A DNA stretch of 64,000 nt. Origin: Micromonospora yangpuensis (lineage in GTDB: Bacteria; Actinomycetota; Actinomycetes; Mycobacteriales; Micromonosporaceae). Below, one piece after another: positions 1-7,714 of this stretch. Location of the stretch: positions 3,038,001-3,102,000 of the forward strand of contig NZ_FMIA01000002.1 of assembly GCF_900091615.1 (NCBI RefSeq), written 5' to 3'. Every line of letters begins with the position of its first letter. The stretch's first letter is position 1. The translations under genes were made by a program, and so were the position numbers. The notes beneath the pieces are model-generated. The model had not been told where the DNA came from, made no database searches, and was given only the letters and a program-made list of their open reading frames with translations.

Positions 1-509
1 GGTGCCACGGCGGCGACCAGCAGACCCAGGCCGTACATCGCGGCGACGCCGAGCCCGACGACACCGAGGGCGACCCCGAGGTGCGCGGGCGGACGGGCAC
101 CGAGGGCGCTCACCGCAACCGTGTACGCCACGGCGATGCCGACCACGGCCTGCCCCAGGCTCACCACCACCTGTGCGCCGAGCACCATCGCCGGTGAGGC
201 GGGGGTGACCGCGAACCGGCGGAGGATCCCGCTGCGGCGGTAGTAGGCCAGGAAGCTCGGCATGTTGATGATGCCGATCGAGGCGATGACGATGGTGAAG
301 ACCAGCGGCAGGACGTGGACGTCCAGGGCCGAGCGGCCGTTGCCGACCTCCTGCCGCCCGGCCGACGACGCGTTCATCACCATGATCAGCAGAGGCAGGC
401 CGATCGGCACCACCAGCCCGGCGGTGTCCCGGGCCACCATCTTCGCCTCGCACCGGATCAGCGTCAGCCAGGCCCGTGGCCCCGGTCGCCGGGCCGTCGT
501 GGCGGTCAT
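1..509 (-). CDS. ABC-2 type exporter permease (3' end outside window)
   Basis: This is the amino-terminal part of an integral-membrane permease that pairs with the ATPase encoded just upstream. About 169 residues are visible and no stop occurs before the window edge. The N-terminus has a short basic cytoplasmic stretch ending in WLTLIRCEAKMVARD, then a hydrophobic segment (LVVPIGLPLLIMVMN), followed by several more hydrophobic helices rich in Val, Ala and Gly. This is the layout of ABC-2 (DrrB/NodJ-like) permeases that export drugs or lipids. The ATG at 509 overlaps the TGA of the ATPase by 4 bp, so the two are translationally coupled. The exported substrate cannot be told from sequence. Confidence 0.85.
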   Translation of the reverse strand, partial: MTATTARRPGPRAWLTLIRCEAKMVARDTAGLVVPIGLPLLIMVMNASSAGRQEVGNGRSALDVHVLPLVFTIVIASIGIINMPSFLAYYRRSGILRRFAVTPASPAMVLGAQVVVSLGQAVVGIAVAYTVAVSALGARPPAHLGVALGVVGLGVAAMYGLGLLVAAVA

Positions 510-1237
510 GCCGCAGCCTCCCGCCCGAGGTCGCGACCGGTGAGGGCGACGAACGCCTCCTCCAGGTCGGCCGTGCCGGTCCGGGCCACCAACTCGGCCG
601 GGGTGCCCAGGGCGACGATCCGGCCGCCGTCGAGCAACGCGACCCGGTCGCAGAGCCGCTCGACCTCGTCCATCGCGTGGCTGACCAGCACCACCGTCTC
701 GTCGCGCAGCGCCTCCACGCCGGCCCACACCCGGCGCCGGGCGTGCGGATCCAGGCCGGTGGTGAGTTCGTCGAGGATCACCACACGCGGCCGGCCGACC
801 AGCGCGAGGGCGATGGAGAGCCGCTGCTGCTGGCCGCCGGAGAGCTTCTCGAACCGGGTACGCCGCCGGTCGACCAGCCCGACCAGGTCGAGCAGCTCGG
901 CGGCCGGGCGTGGATCGGGATAGAAACTGCGGTAGAGCCCGACCAGTTCGGCGACGGTCAACGCGTGGTGCAGCTGGGCCTGTTGCAGCTGCACACCGAG
1001 CACCTGCCGCAGCGCCGCCCGGTCCCGGCGCGGATCCAGACCGGCGACGGTGACCCGGCCCCGGTCCGGGGTGCGCAGACCGGCGATCAGCTCGACAGTG
1101 GTGGTCTTGCCGGCGCCGTTGGCCCCGAGCAGGCCCAGCACCTCGCCGGCGGCGACCCGCAGACTCACGTCGTCGACCGCCACGACGTCGCCGTACCGCT
1201 TCGACAGGTGTTCGGCACAGATGACTGGTTCGTTCAT
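506..1237 (-). CDS. ABC exporter ATP-binding protein (DrrA/CcmA type)
   Basis: A 243-residue nucleotide-binding subunit. It has a Walker A motif (GANGAGKTT), a Q-loop region, an LSGGQQQRLSIALAL signature, a Walker B (VVILDELTTGLD) and an H-loop (VLVSHAMDEVE). The ATG at 1237 is chosen because the family N-terminus begins there (MNEPVICAEHLSKRYG); the longer open frame upstream runs into a histidine-kinase gene on the other strand. It is followed by its permease with a 4-bp overlap. The divergent sensor kinase/response regulator pair (from 1349) suggests that this exporter is the target of that two-component system, a common arrangement for DesK/DesR-like or LiaSR-like pairs. The substrate is unknown. 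Confidence 0.92.
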   Translation of the reverse strand: MNEPVICAEHLSKRYGDVVAVDDVSLRVAAGEVLGLLGANGAGKTTTVELIAGLRTPDRGRVTVAGLDPRRDRAALRQVLGVQLQQAQLHHALTVAELVGLYRSFYPDPRPAAELLDLVGLVDRRRTRFEKLSGGQQQRLSIALALVGRPRVVILDELTTGLDPHARRRVWAGVEALRDETVVLVSHAMDEVERLCDRVALLDGGRIVALGTPAELVARTGTADLEEAFVALTGRDLGREAAA

Positions 1238-1348
1238 ACCGCCATGGTGGGTGCGCCACCCGGGCCCGCGCCTGTGCCGTCGGTCAGGCGTACCGACCAT
1301 GACTTTCGGCACCGTCGGCGGGCCGTACCCGGTGGGTAGGTTGGACCG

Positions 1349-2458
1349 ATGCGGCGGATGGGGCTGGACGAGTGGTCGGGCCTGGCCATGCTCCTGGTCT
1401 GCGTGGGCGCGGCGTCCCCGGTCGTGGTCGGCGTCGTCGACCCGGACGTGCCGGTGCCGGTCTGGGTCGGGTTGTTCCTGACGACGATGATGGCGGCGCT
1501 GACCGCCGTGGCGGGCACGACGGTCCGGCCGGTCCGGCGCCGGGTGGCCTACGGCACGGCGGTGCTGGCCGGCTGGGCCGTGGTGGTGACCGCACCGCAG
1601 GCCGGCCTGCTGCCGATCCTGCTGGTCGTGCTCGCCGCGTTCGGCCCGGAGGTCGTCCGCCTCCCGGCCAACCTGGTGGTGGTCGCGCTGAACACCGTCG
1701 TCATCGGCGTGGCCATGGGCCGGATCAACGACGTGGGTCTCCAACTCGGCATGGCCGCGGCGTTCTACGGGCTGATCCAACTCGCCACGGTGTTCAGCGT
1801 GACCGCGGTCCGTCGGGAGAAGCAGCTGCGCCGCGAGCTGGCGAGGGCCCACGTCGACCTGCAGGCCGCGAGCGTGCTGCTGGCCGGGTCCGCACGCACG
1901 GCGGAGCGGCTACGGATCTCCCGGGAACTGCACGACCTGATCGGTCACCAGCTCACCGTCCTCACCCTGGAGCTGGAGGCCGCCCGGCACCGCCCGGCCG
2001 ACGCCGCCGGCGCCCACGTCGAGCGGGCCAACCGGGTGGCCCGCGACGTCCTCGCCGACGTCCGCAGCACCGTCGGTACGCTGCGCGCCGGCCCCGCCAC
2101 CGACCTGGCCGAGGCGCTGCGCGCGGTCGGCCGGGACGTGCCGGGGCTGGCCGTCACGGTCGAGGTGGGCGACGACGTACTGGCCGACGAGGAACAGACC
2201 GCCGCCCTGGTGCGTACCGTGCAGGAGATCGTGACGAACACCCTGCGGCACGCCGGGGCCCGCCGGTTGCGGGTGGAGGTCGCGGTCGACGGTGACACGA
2301 TCAGGTTGACCGCGACCGACGACGGGCAGGGCGCGACCGAGGTGGTCGAGGGCAACGGGCTGCGCGGCATCGCCGAACGGTTCGCCGCCCTCGGCGGTGC
2401 CGTCGAGTACGACGGCGGTGCGGGGTTCCGGGTCGTCGGTCGGGTGCCGCGGCGATGA
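1349..2458 (+). CDS. Membrane sensor histidine kinase (NarL-partner, HisKA_3 type)
   Basis: A 369-residue sensor kinase. Residues ~12-155 form five to six hydrophobic segments with almost no extracytoplasmic domain, so the stimulus is probably sensed in or at the membrane. The dimerisation box contains the phospho-acceptor His195 (SRELHDLIGHQLT). A HATPase_c domain follows, with the N-box NTLRHAGA and the G-box residues DDGQG and GNGLRGIAER. The stop overlaps the start of the response regulator by 4 bp. The 111-bp region shared with the divergent ABC exporter contains a GTCGGT/ACCGAC inverted repeat (1279-1297), a possible binding site for the partner regulator. The resemblance to DesK-type kinases is inferred from topology. 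Confidence 0.93.
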   Translation: MRRMGLDEWSGLAMLLVCVGAASPVVVGVVDPDVPVPVWVGLFLTTMMAALTAVAGTTVRPVRRRVAYGTAVLAGWAVVVTAPQAGLLPILLVVLAAFGPEVVRLPANLVVVALNTVVIGVAMGRINDVGLQLGMAAAFYGLIQLATVFSVTAVRREKQLRRELARAHVDLQAASVLLAGSARTAERLRISRELHDLIGHQLTVLTLELEAARHRPADAAGAHVERANRVARDVLADVRSTVGTLRAGPATDLAEALRAVGRDVPGLAVTVEVGDDVLADEEQTAALVRTVQEIVTNTLRHAGARRLRVEVAVDGDTIRLTATDDGQGATEVVEGNGLRGIAERFAALGGAVEYDGGAGFRVVGRVPRR

Positions 2459-3099
2459 CCCGGGTGGTGGTGGTCGACGACCAGACCCTGGTCCGGCAGG
2501 GCATCCGGACCCTGCTCGAACTGGCCGGCTGCACGGTGGTGGGTGAGGCCGGTGACGGTGCGGCGGCGCTGGAGGTGATCGCCGCCAGCACGCCCGACGT
2601 GGTCCTGCTCGACCTGCGGATGCCGCACCGCGACGGCCTCTGGACCCTACGGCAGCTGCGGGAGCGGGCCGTGGACGTGCCGGTGCTGGTGCTCACCACC
2701 TTCGACGACGACACCCTCGTGCTCGACGCGTTGCGCGCCGGGGCGCGCGGCTACCTGCTCAAGGACGTCACGCTGGCCCAGCTGACCCGGGCCGTGGAGA
2801 CCCTCGCGGCCGGCGGGACCCTGATCGCGGTGTCGATCACCGACCGGTTGCTGCGGGCCATCCGGGACACCCCGGGGCCGGTCGGGGTGGAGACACCACC
2901 GCCGCAGGAGCTGACCGAACGGGAGGTGGAGGTGCTGCGGCTGGTGGCCGGCGGGTACACCAACCGGGAGATCGCCGGGATCCTGTTCCTGGCCGAGGGC
3001 ACGGTGAAGAACCACGTGTCGACGATTCTGCTCAAACTGGGCGCCCGGGACCGCACCAACGCGGTCCTGCGGGCCCTGCACGAGGGCATCCTGGGCTGA
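2455..3099 (+). CDS. LuxR/NarL-family response regulator
   Basis: A 214-residue DNA-binding response regulator. The receiver domain (residues 1-~120) has the acidic pair in VVVDDQ, phospho-acceptor Asp53 (VVLLDLRMP) and the conserved Lys in GYLLKDV. The output domain (~150-210) is a GerE/LuxR helix-turn-helix starting LTEREVEVLRLVA and containing NREIAGILFLAEGTVKNHV. It is co-transcribed and overlapped with the upstream kinase. Its likely targets are its own operon and the divergent ABC exporter. Confidence 0.95.
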   Translation: MTRVVVVDDQTLVRQGIRTLLELAGCTVVGEAGDGAAALEVIAASTPDVVLLDLRMPHRDGLWTLRQLRERAVDVPVLVLTTFDDDTLVLDALRAGARGYLLKDVTLAQLTRAVETLAAGGTLIAVSITDRLLRAIRDTPGPVGVETPPPQELTEREVEVLRLVAGGYTNREIAGILFLAEGTVKNHVSTILLKLGARDRTNAVLRALHEGILG

Positions 3100-3207
3100 G
3101 CCGCCGTCCGGGTCGGCCCGGTGCGCACCGGACCGGCACCCCAGGATTCCGGACCGGGCACCCGGTCCCGCTCGATGGGGTCGACCGGGGGGCGGCATCG
3201 TCGGGGC

Positions 3208-3543
3208 ATGACAACCTCCACAGTGCCATCCCGGTCGGGCGGCGTACCCCGGTGGTCGACGCCTACCCACCGCTGGCCGAGCCTGCTCGGCCGGGCGTCC
3301 CGACCGGCGCTCATCGCCCAGACCGGCGCGCTGGTCGGGTTCGGCACCCTTGCGGTCGGTTCGCTGTACCTCGCGCCGACCGTCGGGCTCGTGCTCAGCG
3401 GCCTGGTGCTGGCCGGGCACGGCGTCTGGGACCTGTGGCACTACCGGCGCGACCGGGTGGTGCCCCGGTCGTTGGCCGAGTTCTGCATGCTGCTGGACGT
3501 GCCGCTGGGGGTCGGGTTTCTCGTGCTCGCGGCGCTCGGCTGA
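3208..3543 (+). CDS. Small two-helix membrane protein, unknown function
   Basis: An 111-residue protein when started at the ATG at 3208 (MTTSTVPS). The frame is open further upstream to 3121, but that part has no protein-like character and no better ribosome site. After a Ser/Pro-rich N-terminus there are two or three hydrophobic stretches (ALIAQTGALVGFGTLAVGSLYL; GLVLSGLVLAGHGVWDLWH; PLGVGFLVLAALG). The WDLWHYRRDRVVPRSLAEFC loop gives a conserved-looking cytoplasmic turn seen in small actinobacterial membrane proteins. I do not recognise a named family. Its 3' end overlaps the converging GlxA-type regulator by about 100 bp. Confidence 0.6.
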   Translation: MTTSTVPSRSGGVPRWSTPTHRWPSLLGRASRPALIAQTGALVGFGTLAVGSLYLAPTVGLVLSGLVLAGHGVWDLWHYRRDRVVPRSLAEFCMLLDVPLGVGFLVLAALG

Positions 3544-4505
3544 ACCGTGACCCGGTAGCTGGCCCGGTAACCCGAGGGCGTGACGCCGTACCGGTCGACG
3601 AACGCCTGCCGCAGCGCCTCCGCCGAGGCGAAACCGCAGCGGTCGGCGATCCGGGCCAGCGGCAACCGGCTCGACGCGAGCAGGTGGGCCGCCGCCTCCA
3701 ACCGGACCGTACGGACGTAGCGGGCCGGGGTCTGACCGAGCTGGGCGACGAAGAGCCGGGTCAGGTGCCGTTCGCTGACCGCCGCCCGGGCGGCCAACGC
3801 GGTGAGGCTGAGGTCGGCGGCCGGCGCATCGTTGATCATCGCGACCAGCCGCCGGACCAGGGCGTCACTCGGTGCCGGTGCGGTCAGGAACATGCTCATC
3901 TGTGCCTGGTTGCCCGGCCGGTGCAGGTAGGTCACCAGCCCCTGGGCCACCCGCCGGGCCACCTCCCCGCCGTGGTCCTCGGCCACGAACGCCAGGGCGA
4001 GGTCGAGGGCGCTGGTGACCCCGGCGGCGGTGCTCACCTGACCGTCGCGGACGTAGAGCGGCGTCGGATCGACCCGTACCGCGGGATAGGTGGCCGCGAG
4101 CTGGTCGGCGAACATCCAGTGGGTGGTGGCCCGGCGGCCGTCGAGCAGCCCGGCGGCGGCCAGCACGGAGGCGCCGGTGCAGACCGACGCCACCCGGCGG
4201 GTCTCCCGCGCCAGCCGACGTACGTGCCCGACCAGACGGGCGTCGCCGGCGGCGGCCAGGTGGCCCTCGCCGCCGGCGACGATCAGCGTGTCGATCGGCC
4301 CGCGCAGCCGTTCGAGGCTCGTCTGCGCCGCCAGCGTCAACCCGGCCTGGCAGCTGATCGGCCGGCCACCGGGGGAGGCCACCCCGACCGTGTAGCGCGG
4401 GTCCCGCCCGGCCCGGTTGGCGTAGTCGAAGGTCGTGGTCAGGCAGGCGATGTCCAGCAGCTCGGCCGCCGGGTAGCCGACGACGACCACGCGTACCCCG
4501 CCCAT
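3441..4505 (-). CDS. GlxA-type transcriptional regulator (DJ-1/PfpI + AraC HTH)
   Basis: A 354-residue regulator. The N-terminal half is a DJ-1/PfpI-like glutamine-amidotransferase fold with the nucleophile-elbow region VASVCTGASVLAAAGLLDGRRATTHW. The C-terminal half is an AraC double helix-turn-helix (LTALAARAAVSERHLTRLF and LARIADRCGFASAEALRQAF). Such proteins control small-molecule catabolism or stress operons. The ATG at 4505 gives the expected N-terminus (MGGVRVVVVGYPAAELLDIA). The extreme C-terminus, after YRASYRV, is a ~30-residue Ser/Thr/Arg tail encoded inside the converging gene; the family normally ends near that Tyr, so the stop may have moved. The target is unknown, and the adjacent mmsA operon is a candidate. 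Confidence 0.9.
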   Translation of the reverse strand: MGGVRVVVVGYPAAELLDIACLTTTFDYANRAGRDPRYTVGVASPGGRPISCQAGLTLAAQTSLERLRGPIDTLIVAGGEGHLAAAGDARLVGHVRRLARETRRVASVCTGASVLAAAGLLDGRRATTHWMFADQLAATYPAVRVDPTPLYVRDGQVSTAAGVTSALDLALAFVAEDHGGEVARRVAQGLVTYLHRPGNQAQMSMFLTAPAPSDALVRRLVAMINDAPAADLSLTALAARAAVSERHLTRLFVAQLGQTPARYVRTVRLEAAAHLLASSRLPLARIADRCGFASAEALRQAFVDRYGVTPSGYRASYRVTVQPSAASTRNPTPSGTSSSMQNSANDRGTTRSRR

Positions 4506-4563
4506 CGTCCGACCCTACCGCCGGGCCGGGCCGCCGACGCCCCCGTGGGCCGGGCGGGGCCGG

Positions 4564-6054
4564 TCAGGAGGCGGTGGGGAAGTGGAAGTCGGAGCGGGAC
4601 GCCTCGGCGCGCCCCGGCCACCGGCTGGTGACCACCTTGCCCCGGGTGTAGAACGCCACCCCCTCCGGGCCGTGCACGTGGGTGTCGCCGAAGAGGGAGG
4701 CCTTCCAACCACCGAAGGAGTGGTAGGCCATCGGCACCGGCAGGGGGACGTTGACGCCGATCATGCCGACCGTGACGCCGCGCACGAAACGGCGGGCCGC
4801 CGCCCCGCCCGAGGTGAACAGCGCGGTCCCGTTGCCGTACGGGTTGGCGTTGATGATCCCGATGGCCTCGTCGAGGGTCTGCGCCCGCAGCACGACCAGC
4901 ACCGGACCGAAGATCTCCTCCTGGTAGGCCGACATCTGCGGGGTCACCTGGTCCAGCAGACACGGGCCGACGAAGTACCCACCGTCGTGGCCCGCCACCC
5001 TCAACTCCCGACCGTCGACGACCACGGTGGCCCCGGCCTGCTGCGCCGCGCCGACGGCGGCGATCACCCGGTCCCGTGCCTCGCTGGTCACCAACGGCCC
5101 CATCTGGGCGTGCTCCTGGTCGCCGGGGCCCACCACGACCGTCGCGGCCTCCCGGCCCAGCAGCTGGACCAACTCGTCACCGGTCGACCCGACGGCCACC
5201 ACGGCGGAGATCGCCATGCAGCGCTGCCCGGCGGAGCCGTACGCCGCGGCGGTGATCTGCCGGGCCGCGTCGGCCAGGTCGGCGTCGGGCAGCACCACGG
5301 CGTGGTTCTTCGCCCCGCCGAGGGCCTGGACCCGTTTGCCGTTCGCCGAGGCGCGTCCGTGCACGTACCGGGCGACCGGCGTGGAACCGACGAACGACAC
5401 CGCCTGTACGTCCCGGTGGTCGAGCAACGCGTCGACCGCCGCCCGGCCGCCGTGCACCACGTTGAACACGCCGTCGGGCAGTCCCGCGTCGGCGTAGAGC
5501 TGCGCGACGAGGTTCGACGCGGACGGGTCGCGTTCGCTGGGCTTGAGCACGAAGGTGTTGCCGCAGGCGATGGCGACCGGGTGCATCCACATCGGCACCA
5601 TGACCGGGAAGTTGAACGGGGTGACACCGGCGCAGACCCCCAGCGGGGCGCGCAGCGAGTACGAGTCCACGCCGGTGGACACCTGGTCGGAGTAGGCCCC
5701 CTTGAGCAGCTGCGGGATCCCGCAGGCGAACTCGATGACCTCCCGGCCACGGATCACCTCGCCGCGGGCGTCCTCGACGGTCTTGCCGTGTTCGGCGGTG
5801 ACGAGTCGGGCCAGGTCGTCCTCGTGCCGCTCCACCAGGTCCCGCATCCGGAACAGGACCTTCGTCCGGCGGGACAGCGACATCTCGCCCCACGACTCCT
5901 GCGCCCGGACCGCCGCCGCGACGGCCAGGTCGACCTCCGCCGGCCCGCCGACCGCGACCCGGGCCTGGGGCTGACCGGTGGCGGGCTGGTGCACCGTGGC
6001 GTACTCGGTGCCGGTGACGGACGCGCCGCCGATCCAGTGCTCGATGCTGCGCAC
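4564..6054 (-). CDS. mmsA: CoA-acylating methylmalonate/malonate semialdehyde dehydrogenase
   Basis: A 496-residue aldehyde dehydrogenase of the MmsA/IolA branch, which converts (methyl)malonate semialdehyde plus CoA and NAD+ to propionyl- or acetyl-CoA and CO2. The NAD-binding region (GVTPFNFPVMVPMWMHP; FVGSTPVARYV) and the catalytic Cys279 in SAGQRCMAISAVV are present. The LGGAKNHAVV segment, without the usual catalytic Glu of hydrolytic aldehyde dehydrogenases, fits the CoA-dependent branch. The GTG start at 6054 has an AAGGAG ribosome site 6 nt away. It follows two cupin genes on the same strand (110-bp gap), and that operon has a GntR-type operator before it. It may therefore supply the final step of the regulon, for example malonate semialdehyde from beta-alanine; that link is inference. 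No encapsulation peptide is visible. Confidence 0.93.
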   Translation of the reverse strand: MRSIEHWIGGASVTGTEYATVHQPATGQPQARVAVGGPAEVDLAVAAAVRAQESWGEMSLSRRTKVLFRMRDLVERHEDDLARLVTAEHGKTVEDARGEVIRGREVIEFACGIPQLLKGAYSDQVSTGVDSYSLRAPLGVCAGVTPFNFPVMVPMWMHPVAIACGNTFVLKPSERDPSASNLVAQLYADAGLPDGVFNVVHGGRAAVDALLDHRDVQAVSFVGSTPVARYVHGRASANGKRVQALGGAKNHAVVLPDADLADAARQITAAAYGSAGQRCMAISAVVAVGSTGDELVQLLGREAATVVVGPGDQEHAQMGPLVTSEARDRVIAAVGAAQQAGATVVVDGRELRVAGHDGGYFVGPCLLDQVTPQMSAYQEEIFGPVLVVLRAQTLDEAIGIINANPYGNGTALFTSGGAAARRFVRGVTVGMIGVNVPLPVPMAYHSFGGWKASLFGDTHVHGPEGVAFYTRGKVVTSRWPGRAEASRSDFHFPTAS

Positions 6055-6164
6055 CGTATTCTCCTTCGTCGACCGACGCGAGGTGCGCCGGATGTTGCTA
6101 CGGGGGTGTGCCGATCCGCCGGCCCAGGAGCACCGGGGGTGCGCCGGGCCGGCTCAGCCGGCGG

Positions 6165-6614
6165 TCACAGCCAGCGGGTGCCGATGCCCTGGAGGTCCGG
6201 GGTGCTGAAGGCGTACAGCAGCTCCATGCCGTCCGCGTCGCCGGTCTCGATCGCGTGCGCGACACCGGCGGGGATGTACATCGCCGTCCCCGGGCCCGCC
6301 TCGAACTGCTCGTCGGCCAGCCGGAACAGCGCCGTTCCGGACAGCACGTAGTAGAACTCGGCGGACGCGGCGTGCAGGTGCGGCGGGTGCCTCATCCCGG
6401 GCTCCATCCGGTAGACCCCGGTGAGGAACTCGCAGTCCGGATCCCCGGTCACCTGCCGGTCGACCAGGCGGTGCACCAGTCCCTCGTCGTCCGGGTTGTG
6501 GTTGAGCGCGGAGATCAGCTCGTACGCCAGGTCGGCGCGGTGCAGGACGAAGCCCGCGCGCGTACCCCCGCCGGAGGCGATCCGCCGACCGCCGGTGGGC
6601 GGCAGCGCCGTCAC
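6165..6614 (-). CDS. Single-domain cupin protein
   Basis: A 149-residue protein with one cupin beta-barrel. The first metal-binding motif is visible as HPPHLHAASAEFYYVLSG (His, His and Glu) and the second as GPGTAMYIPAGVAHAIET (with His). The GTG start at 6614 overlaps the stop of the preceding double cupin by 4 bp, so the two are translationally coupled. The N-terminal ~40 residues (VLHRADLAYELISALNHNPDDEGLVHRL) are helical and not part of the barrel. Small cupins like this include isomerases, dioxygenases and sugar- or acid-binding regulators of catabolic enzymes. The specific reaction cannot be assigned. Confidence 0.85.
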   Translation of the reverse strand: MTALPPTGGRRIASGGGTRAGFVLHRADLAYELISALNHNPDDEGLVHRLVDRQVTGDPDCEFLTGVYRMEPGMRHPPHLHAASAEFYYVLSGTALFRLADEQFEAGPGTAMYIPAGVAHAIETGDADGMELLYAFSTPDLQGIGTRWL

Positions 6615-7399
6615 CGCTCGGCGTCCACGCTGGTCGCCCCGAGCGGAATCTGCGGGCTGGTGAGTGGGCCGTGGTGTTTGGACAGGCAGATGGCCTCCCA
6701 GCCGGTGACCACGCCGTGGATGACGCCGGGCTCCCAGCACAGGTACTCGCCGGCGCGGTAGACGTGCTCGGGGTCGGTGGCGCACCAGCCGTCGAGGAAG
6801 AAGATCTCCTCCGTGCTGTGGTGGAACTCCAGCGCCGTCTTGGCGAAGCGGCGCGGCAGGACGAACAGAATGGTGTCCTTGCCGGTCTCCTCGACCCGGC
6901 GCAGCCGGATGCACTGGGTGGGCACCTCGATGTCGCCGTGACTGCTCGTGTCGGTGACGCCCGCGAACGCCTCCTGGACGGGCAGCCAGTTCGTCTGGTC
7001 GAAGATGTCGACGGTCTCGCCGAGCGGCTTCGACGGCGTGGGCCGCTCGTCCGTGCGGACCTCGAACGGCGCGTCCGTCCAGAAGATCAGGGTGGCGCCC
7101 TCGGTCGAGGAGATCGGGCCGAGTTCGGTGCCGGCGGGCAGAAAGAGGTAGTGCCCGCGCCGGCACCGACGTCCGGCGATCGTCAGGTCACCGTCGCGGA
7201 CCAGTAGTTCCAGGTCGGCGCTGTTCCAGTGGGCGGGCATCTGCCAACCGGGCGGGACGTCGACGACGAGCGTCTGCGCGCCGGTCTCCGGGTCGTCGTT
7301 GATGTGCCGGGTGCGTAGTCCGAAGGGCAGGTGCGGTGCCCGCCAGACCCGCTGGGGCACCTGGTCGAGGACGACCCGTCGCTTGCCGGAGTGGGCCAC
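6611..7399 (-). CDS. Double-cupin (bicupin) protein, DUF4437-like
   Basis: A 262-residue protein with two cupin halves. The N-terminal barrel carries PPGWQMPAHWNSADLELLVRDG and GHYLFLPAGTELGP. The C-terminal barrel carries FHHSTEEIFFLDG and GEYLCWEPGVIHGVV, with the typical His/Glu/His metal set best preserved in the second half. The GTG start at 7399 was chosen because AAGGAGG lies 4 nt upstream; the longer open frame has no ribosome site. It is first in a cupin-cupin-mmsA operon. The palindrome at 7423-7438 is 24 nt before its start codon, so the operon is probably controlled by the GntR protein at 25723. Bicupins include ureidoglycine aminohydrolase, but I see nothing specific enough to claim that activity. 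Confidence 0.83.
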   Translation of the reverse strand: MAHSGKRRVVLDQVPQRVWRAPHLPFGLRTRHINDDPETGAQTLVVDVPPGWQMPAHWNSADLELLVRDGDLTIAGRRCRRGHYLFLPAGTELGPISSTEGATLIFWTDAPFEVRTDERPTPSKPLGETVDIFDQTNWLPVQEAFAGVTDTSSHGDIEVPTQCIRLRRVEETGKDTILFVLPRRFAKTALEFHHSTEEIFFLDGWCATDPEHVYRAGEYLCWEPGVIHGVVTGWEAICLSKHHGPLTSPQIPLGATSVDAER

Positions 7400-7422
7400 G
7401 TTGCCTCCTTCAGTCGGAGGCC

Positions 7423-7438
7423 AGATTGTATGTAATCT
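7423..7438. promoter_or_regulatory. Candidate GntR operator upstream of cupin/mmsA operon
   Basis: AGATTGTATGTAATCT is an imperfect palindrome with 5-bp perfect outer arms. Its core TTGTATGTAA matches TTGTATACAA at 8 of 10 positions. It lies just upstream of the GTG start at 7399 of the minus-strand operon. Confidence 0.55.
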
Positions 7439-7531
7439 GCTTGGCATCGTCTAGGGCTCCGCTCCTCCTGTGCTGCTGCGAGCAGGTAGGAGCGGCTTGT
7501 CTCCTCGCTCCACCGGAGGTCTTAGTGATGG

Positions 7532-7541
7532 TTGTATGCAA
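7532..7541. promoter_or_regulatory. Candidate GntR operator (TTGTATGCAA)
   Basis: TTGTATGCAA matches the locus palindrome TTGTATACAA at 9 of 10 positions. It stands in the non-coding stretch between the divergent cupin operon and the hydantoinase remnant. The rest of 7439-7714 shows no gene that I can support. Confidence 0.5.
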
Positions 7542-7646
7542 TAAGCGGCAATGGGGTGTTCCGACGGGGGTGTGCGGGCCGTCACCGGGCCGGGCCGGGG
7601 GAGTCCGGTCGGGGCGGCGTCTGGTTCTTGTGCCTCAGCCGCAGGG

Positions 7647-7656
7647 TTGTATACGA
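7647..7656. promoter_or_regulatory. Candidate GntR operator upstream of hydantoinase remnant
   Basis: TTGTATACGA matches TTGTATACAA at 9 of 10 positions. It lies 58 nt before the ATG of the truncated dihydropyrimidinase-like frame at 7715, a normal distance for a promoter-overlapping operator. Confidence 0.55.
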
Positions 7657-7714
7657 TCTGGCGCTTAGCCTGTTCTGTCGGTCGCGTTTCCTCACCTGTT
7701 CTGATCGGGGAGAA

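Noticed and set aside
506-1852. 448-residue minus-strand frame over the ATPase and histidine kinase
   Set aside because: Only the part from ATG 1237 has ABC ATPase character; the upstream portion is antisense to the kinase gene.
4564-6054. MmsA as the missing encapsulated aldehyde dehydrogenase of the BMC
   Set aside because: It belongs to the methylmalonate-semialdehyde branch, not the PduP/EutE branch, lies in a separate divergent operon and has no targeting tail; kept only as a possible downstream enzyme.
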